Shown: one piece after another, positions 5,201 to 9,057 of the stretch | How positions within the stretch are numbered: the stretch's first letter is position 1 | Layout of the letters: the number at the start of each line of letters is the position of its first letter | Assembly: GCA_012510295.1 (NCBI GenBank) | Contig: JAAZID010000245.1 | Span: 1-9,057, forward strand | DNA from: Methanomicrobiales archaeon | GTDB lineage: Archaea; Halobacteriota; Methanomicrobia; Methanomicrobiales; Methanoculleaceae | DNA: 9,057 nucleotides | Reading direction: 5' to 3' | Translations under genes and position numbers: made by a program | Notes under the pieces: model-generated | Seen by the model: only the letters and a program-made list of their open reading frames with translations | What the model was told of the DNA's origin: nothing | The model's database searches: none

Positions 5201-6048
5201 TACTCTCCGGTATACCGATCACCGACGACCATATCCACATCGACCCGGTAAACGGCCGGGGGATCGAGGCCGCAAAAGATTTTCAGCGTAGCGGCGGGAC
5301 GCATATCTTCCTCGTCACAAAGCCCTCCTGGTCGTACGGTATCACGCCCTCGTCCGGCGAGGACTTCCGGGGGGTCTTTGATGCAACCCTCCGGACAGCT
5401 GCCATGATCCGGGAGATCGGGCTCGTGGTCTATCCGGTCCTCGGCGTCCACCCGGCGGAGATCAGCCGTCTCACTGAGAGGATGAGCCTGGATGCGGCCG
5501 CCGGCGTCATGATGGCGGGGCTCGATCTCGCCGCCTGCTACGTCGAGGAGGGGGAGGCCGTCGCCCTCAAGAGCGGCCGGCCCCACTATGAGGTCGCCCC
5601 GGACGTGCTTGCGGTATCTAACGCCGTCCTCTCCCACGCCCTCAAACTCGGTGCGGAGTGTGACTGCGCCGTCCAGCTCCATGCCGAGAGCGGACCGTGT
5701 GCCGATGTCGTCGATATGGCGGCGCGGGCAGGAATCTCCATTGAGCGTGTCGTCAAACACTTCGCGACCCCTGATACACCGCTCATGCCCTCGTTCATCG
5801 CGCGGCACGAGGATATCCCGGCACTCGCCCGGGAAGGGCGATGGTTCACCATGGAGAGCGACTACATGGACGAGAACGCCCGGCCCGGCGCGGTGATCGG
5901 CCCGAAGTCTGTTCCCCGGTTCACGCGCCGCTACCTTGAAGGGGAGGTCATCACCGAAGAGGATGCCTGGCGCATCCACGCCGATACCCCGTCGCGCACT
6001 TACGGGGTGGATATCGTCCTTCCCCCGAAGAACGGCGCACCTTTTTGA
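5197..6048 (+). CDS. TatD-related metal-dependent hydrolase (COG1831 type)
   Basis: This 283-residue amidohydrolase-superfamily TIM-barrel protein has a recognisable metal-binding set. HIH (12-14) follows strand 1, GVHP has H85, VEEGEAVALKSGRPHY (116-131) is a divergent version of the TatD GEIGLD strand, LHAES has H162, VKHF has H188, and TMESDYMDE (218-226) supplies the acidic strand-8 residues. The end reads HADTPSRTYGVDI, typical of the archaeal COG1831 branch. TatD proteins are nucleases or deoxyribonucleases, but the substrate of this archaeal branch is unknown. It overlaps mptD by four bases (ATGA) and shares a message with it. A role in pterin or nucleotide metabolism is only a guess from context. 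Confidence 0.82.
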   Translation: MILSGIPITDDHIHIDPVNGRGIEAAKDFQRSGGTHIFLVTKPSWSYGITPSSGEDFRGVFDATLRTAAMIREIGLVVYPVLGVHPAEISRLTERMSLDAAAGVMMAGLDLAACYVEEGEAVALKSGRPHYEVAPDVLAVSNAVLSHALKLGAECDCAVQLHAESGPCADVVDMAARAGISIERVVKHFATPDTPLMPSFIARHEDIPALAREGRWFTMESDYMDENARPGAVIGPKSVPRFTRRYLEGEVITEEDAWRIHADTPSRTYGVDIVLPPKNGAPF

Positions 6049-6069
6049 TAACCTCCATCCAAAAGATCT

Positions 6070-6366
6070 ATGATGTACCTGAAAGTGCACCACATACCGG
6101 GTGCCGGTGAGGTGGTGGCCGCCTGCGACTCCGAGCTCCTGGGCGTCACCCTGATGCATGGAGACGTGGAGGTCTGCATCACCGGAGGGTTCTATGGCAC
6201 AGAGCGTGCCACTGAGGAAGAGGTCAGTCAGGCTCTTACTGACACGATGAATGCAAACATCATAGGGAAGCGTGTCGTAGCCATCGCAATCACCCTGGGG
6301 CTTGTCAGGGAAGAGGATTGTGTCATGATCGGTGATATCCCCCATGCCCAGGTATTTGGTATATGA
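6070..6366 (+). CDS. DUF424 family protein
   Basis: This 98-residue protein belongs to the small archaeal family DUF424 (COG2412). Recognisable features are the YLKVHHIPGAGEVVAACDSELLG opening (3-25), FYGTERATEEEVSQAL (41-56), the NIIGKRVVAIAITLGLV helix (63-79) and the family-typical ending IGDIPHAQVFGI (87-98). It is soluble and has no signal peptide. Its function is not established. It sits directly ahead of NMD3 and overlaps it by ATGA, and I recall family members near translation genes elsewhere, so a ribosome or RNA role is an inference. The first two codons are both ATG (6070 and 6073); either could start. The preceding 21-base gap has no clear Shine-Dalgarno site. Confidence 0.82.
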   Translation: MMYLKVHHIPGAGEVVAACDSELLGVTLMHGDVEVCITGGFYGTERATEEEVSQALTDTMNANIIGKRVVAIAITLGLVREEDCVMIGDIPHAQVFGI

Positions 6367-7409
6367 CCATACAGACTAGCATCTGCCCCCGCTGTGGGCA
6401 ACCGACCGAAGGGGGTCTCTGTCCTGAGTGTCGGGCCGCTAATACCAGATTGATCACCTGTGAGCCCCGCGTTACTGCGGTCTATTGCCCGGTCTGCGAC
6501 TCACAGAAGCGCGGCAAGACGTGGGCCGACCTGCGGATCCCGCGTGAAGACTTCATCGCGGAACTGGCGATATCGGCGGCAAACATCCACGCGGATGCAA
6601 AAGACCTCAGGGTCACTGTCCGGTCGGAGGAGACCGGGCCGAACCGGACCACCTGCGCCCTCGATCTGGAGGCGACCCTCTACTCGGTCCCGGTTCACGA
6701 GACCTGCGAGATCGAGATCCTCTGGCAGAAGGAGGCCTGCGATCGGTGTAGCCGAATCTCGGGCGGTTACTATGAAGGGATCGTCCAGGTACGGGCTACG
6801 GATAGGAAGATCAACGCCTACGAGCGCGGGGTTGCTACGAGCATTGCGGAACAGACTGAGGACTCTCTCCAGGAGGCGGGCGACCGGCTCTCGTTCATAT
6901 CGGAGCTTGAGAACTCAAAAGATGGTGTCGATATAACCGTCGGGTCTCAACACCTCGGCCAGGAGATAGCCCGGATGGTCACTGGAGCGCTCGGCGGGCG
7001 GTACACGACCCACCCGAAACTGGTCGGTGAGAAGGATGGGAAAGCCCTCTACCGCGTCACTTACTCCATCCGCCTCCCCTACTACCAGAAGGGGGATGTC
7101 GTGGTATCCCGGGGCGGCTACTTCGAGGTCCGCGATATCGAGCGGCAGCAACGCCTCCGGGTCTTTGATCTCCAGGCCGGCACGGCCCGGACCCTCACCG
7201 AGGCGGAGGTCGAGCGCCTTATCGGAAACGTCCGTGAGGCCGAGTCGGCGCTCGTCGTCTTCACCCAGCCGGATGTTGTGGGGCTCATGGATCCGAGGAC
7301 CTATAAGACCCGGGAACTCGATGCTGTTCCCTGGACGTTCCCGGTTGAGGGGCAGCCGATCCGGGTGCTCCGCGACGAAGAGCAGGACCGCCTGGTCATC
7401 GTCGGGTGA
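6363..7409 (+). CDS. nmd3: Archaeal NMD3 homologue
   Basis: The 348-residue protein is the archaeal form of NMD3, the adaptor that in eukaryotes binds the 60S subunit at late maturation and export. The N-terminus holds four CxxC pairs for two zinc sites: C8/C11 with C20/C23, and C42/C45 with C126/C129. The long insert between the second set (about 50-125) and the following alpha/beta region are as in archaeal NMD3. The later part (about 236-300, with LPYYQKGDVVVSRGGYFEV) corresponds to the SH3/eIF5A-like region. It lacks the C-terminal nuclear shuttling extension of the eukaryotic protein, as expected. In archaea a role in large-subunit maturation or quality control is probable but less studied. 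It overlaps DUF424 by ATGA, and its stop codon lies inside the Shine-Dalgarno site of taw2. Confidence 0.9.
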   Translation: MTIQTSICPRCGQPTEGGLCPECRAANTRLITCEPRVTAVYCPVCDSQKRGKTWADLRIPREDFIAELAISAANIHADAKDLRVTVRSEETGPNRTTCALDLEATLYSVPVHETCEIEILWQKEACDRCSRISGGYYEGIVQVRATDRKINAYERGVATSIAEQTEDSLQEAGDRLSFISELENSKDGVDITVGSQHLGQEIARMVTGALGGRYTTHPKLVGEKDGKALYRVTYSIRLPYYQKGDVVVSRGGYFEVRDIERQQRLRVFDLQAGTARTLTEAEVERLIGNVREAESALVVFTQPDVVGLMDPRTYKTRELDAVPWTFPVEGQPIRVLRDEEQDRLVIVG

Positions 7410-7410
7410 T
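7404..7410 (+). promoter_or_regulatory. Shine-Dalgarno site deciding the taw2 start
   Basis: GGGTGAT pairs with the 3' end of archaeal 16S rRNA (GGTGATC type) and contains the NMD3 TGA stop (7407-7409). It lies 5 bases before GTG 7416. The TTG at 7410 overlaps the site itself and is therefore unlikely to be the start. Confidence 0.6.
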
Positions 7411-7415
7411 TGGCG

Positions 7416-8285
7416 GTGCGTGCGCGGAAGGTACCGGCGACCGCCCTTGCCGGTCTCCGGGACGCTGAGTGGGTGGACCGAACTCGTCGGCCGTATGTCC
7501 GGGACGGTACCGCCTGGGTTCCTGTCAGGGAAGGGTATCCGGCCGATGAGGATCTCCCGGAACGCGAGGTCTACCGGGGGCGCGGCTACCACCTCGTCGG
7601 TGATGTTGCAGTCCTCCACGGCGATGCGCCGACCGATGAAGAGCTTGCCGGAATTATCCGCCGCTGTTGTCCTCGCGGTGTCATAAGGGTGAAGGGTCTC
7701 GTGGGCGCGATGCGCACCCCTGACGCGGAGATCCTCTACGGCACAGCGGGCGAGGTGCGCCACCGTGAGGAGGGCTATACGTTCATACTCGATCCCGGCC
7801 GGGTGATGTTTGCGCAAGGCAACCGCAACGAGAAAGCGAGGATCGCAGTCCTTGTCCGCCCCGGCGAGCGGGTCGCCGATATGTTCGCCGGGATCGGTTA
7901 CTTCACCATACCGGCAGCCTCAAGCGGTGCGATGGTCCATGCGATGGAGATCAACCCGACAGCATTTGAATACCTGCGACGAAATGTTATAGAAAACCAT
8001 GTTGCAGACCGCGTCACGGCGGAGATCGGTGACTGCCGGGCGCTCCTCTCCGGTACCTACGACCGGATCCTTATGGGGCACTTCGACGCCGCATCGATGC
8101 TCGCCGATGCTCTCGCCCACGTCCATAGCGGGAGTGTACTGCACGTCCACAGTATCGGTGATGCGATGCCCACGATCCGGGAGGCTGTGACAGAGGCCGG
8201 GTTTCTGGCGACGATCACCTCTCGCCGGGTGAAGAAGTACGGTCCACATGTGTGGCATATGGTGCAGGATGTGACGATATCATGA
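7416..8285 (+). CDS. taw2: tRNA wybutosine-synthesising protein Taw2 (aminocarboxypropyl transferase)
   Basis: This 289-residue class I SAM-dependent enzyme belongs to the Trm5/Tyw2 group. Taw2 moves the 3-amino-3-carboxypropyl group of SAM onto imG-14 at position 37 of tRNA-Phe. After an N-terminal RNA-binding part comes [14 protein letters not shown] (131-144), then SAM motif [16 protein letters not shown] (153-167), the acidic ribose contact in MEINP (177-181), [10 protein letters not shown] (187-196) and GDCRALL (205-211). Where Trm5 methyltransferases have an N-(L/P)-P motif, this protein reads MGHFDA (220-225), which favours Taw2 over Trm5. The [16 protein letters not shown] ending (271-286) is typical. 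I chose GTG 7416 from Shine-Dalgarno spacing. coaBC starts within its stop as ATGA. Confidence 0.82.
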   Translation: MRARKVPATALAGLRDAEWVDRTRRPYVRDGTAWVPVREGYPADEDLPEREVYRGRGYHLVGDVAVLHGDAPTDEELAGIIRRCCPRGVIRVKGLVGAMRTPDAEILYGTAGEVRHREEGYTFILDPGRVMFAQGNRNEKARIAVLVRPGERVADMFAGIGYFTIPAASSGAMVHAMEINPTAFEYLRRNVIENHVADRVTAEIGDCRALLSGTYDRILMGHFDAASMLADALAHVHSGSVLHVHSIGDAMPTIREAVTEAGFLATITSRRVKKYGPHVWHMVQDVTIS

Positions 8286-9057
8286 AGAGGCTCTCAGGAA
8301 AGACGGTCGTCCTTGCGGTGACCGGGAGTATCGCGGCCGTGGAGACGGTGAAGCTCGCCCACGCCCTGCGTCGCCTGGGCGCGGAGGTCCAGGCGGTCAT
8401 GACCGGGGCGGCGGCCGGGATCATCCACCCCGACGCCCTGACCTACGCGACCGGGCGGCCGGTGGTGACCCGGATCACCGGGCTTGTGGAACACGTCCTC
8501 TACTGCGGGGAGGGCGGAACCGCTGACCTCCTGCTGATCGCACCCTGCACGGCGAATACCATAGGAAAGATCGCCTGTGGAGTAGACGATACACCGGTAA
8601 CGACGTTTGCGACGACGGCGCTCGGGCGGGGGATGCCGGTGGTGGTCGCCCCGGCGATGCACGAGAGCATGTACCGCCACCCCGGTGTCGCTGAAAACCT
8701 CGACCGGCTCCGGTCCTGGGGTATCGATATCATCGATCCACGGATCGAGGAAGGGAAGGCGAAGATCGCCGATAATGAGACGATCGTCCTCCACGCCGAA
8801 CGAGCTACTTCCGGCCGGCCGCTTGCGGGGAAGCGTGTCCTCATAACGAGTGGGGCGTGTGCAGAGCCCCTCGATGACGTCCGGGTTCTCACCACCCGCT
8901 CGACCGGCCGGATGGGGCGTGCGCTCGCGCTTGAAGCCTTCAGGCTCGGCGCCGATGTGACGGTGGTGCACAGCGGGGCGTTTCCGTGTGTGCGAAACGT
9001 CCATGTGACGACCGCAGTGGAGATGCGCTCGGCGGTCCTCCGCATCTGCCGGGATGA
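8282..9057 (+). CDS. coaBC: Phosphopantothenoylcysteine decarboxylase / phosphopantothenate-cysteine ligase CoaBC (C-terminus outside window)
   Basis: The first 258 residues of the bifunctional coenzyme A enzyme are present. The flavin-dependent CoaC half has [18 protein letters not shown] (8-25), the catalytic-type histidine H71 in LVEHVLYC, the flavin loop [14 protein letters not shown] (87-100) and [12 protein letters not shown] (123-134). The CoaB half starts at about 182 with [30 protein letters not shown] (183-212), the ligase motif that binds CTP or ATP, and is cut by the window end before its catalytic lysine. In bacterial Dfp the PAMN motif supplies a catalytic Asn; here that position is His128. 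I recall His there in archaeal CoaBC, so this may be clade-typical. GGATGTGA (8267-8274) inside taw2 is a suitable ribosome site. It is probably not the last gene of the operon. Confidence 0.93.
   Translation, partial: MKRLSGKTVVLAVTGSIAAVETVKLAHALRRLGAEVQAVMTGAAAGIIHPDALTYATGRPVVTRITGLVEHVLYCGEGGTADLLLIAPCTANTIGKIACGVDDTPVTTFATTALGRGMPVVVAPAMHESMYRHPGVAENLDRLRSWGIDIIDPRIEEGKAKIADNETIVLHAERATSGRPLAGKRVLITSGACAEPLDDVRVLTTRSTGRMGRALALEAFRLGADVTVVHSGAFPCVRNVHVTTAVEMRSAVLRICRD

Noticed and set aside
5167..6345. A 392-codon open frame on the minus strand opposite the TatD-like gene
   Set aside because: It spans three well-supported plus-strand genes, its product is low-complexity and unlike any family I know, and such frames are common in GC-rich DNA opposite real genes.

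Overview
The window looks like core chromosome of a methanogenic euryarchaeon, most likely of the order Methanomicrobiales (Methanoculleus-like). I infer this from archaeal-only gene families (CdrS, FtsZ2, DUF373, DUF424, archaeal NMD3, Taw2), a methanopterin-pathway aldolase (MptD), fairly GC-rich coding DNA, AT-rich TATA/BRE-like promoters and frequent ATGA stop/start overlaps. I assign it from protein resemblance alone; no database search was possible. I see no mobile elements, CRISPR array, rRNA or complete tRNA.

Layout. (1) Bases 1-608, minus strand: the N-terminal two thirds of a cobalamin-pathway L-threonine-O-3-phosphate decarboxylase (CobD type), cut by the window edge. (2) Bases 609-806: a divergent intergenic region with a good TATA box and a cluster of GTCAGAC/TGTCAG elements. 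(3) Bases 807-2139: the cell-division pair cdrS (ribbon-helix-helix regulator) and ftsZ2 (tubulin-like division GTPase), with the ftsZ2 Shine-Dalgarno sequence overlapping the cdrS stop codon. (4) Bases 2140-2602: a 463-base stretch with no convincing gene, holding a terminator-like T tract, a BRE/TATA-like element and several short hairpins, possibly a small RNA or a long leader. (5) Bases 2603-3463: a COG1340-type archaeal coiled-coil protein. (6) Bases 3522-4646: a DUF373 protein with a soluble N-terminal domain and about six membrane segments, apparently transcribed leaderless. (7) Bases 4647-4870: a short intergenic region with a 12-base perfect palindrome. (8) Bases 4871-9057: a compact six-gene plus-strand operon: mptD, a TatD-like metal-dependent hydrolase, DUF424, NMD3, taw2 and coaBC (cut by the window end). 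Three of its five junctions are ATGA overlaps.

The genes fall into three themes. The first is cell division and its regulation (cdrS-ftsZ2, perhaps with the two unknown structural or membrane proteins after it). The second is cofactor synthesis (cobalamin, tetrahydromethanopterin, coenzyme A). The third is translation and RNA maturation (NMD3 in large-subunit maturation, Taw2 in wybutosine modification of tRNA-Phe, DUF424 by association). Most of this is conserved housekeeping. The parts that merit a second look are the operator-like repeats before cdrS, the unexplained 463-base gap, the periodic motif in the coiled-coil protein, and the unstudied DUF373, DUF424 and TatD-like proteins in conserved contexts.
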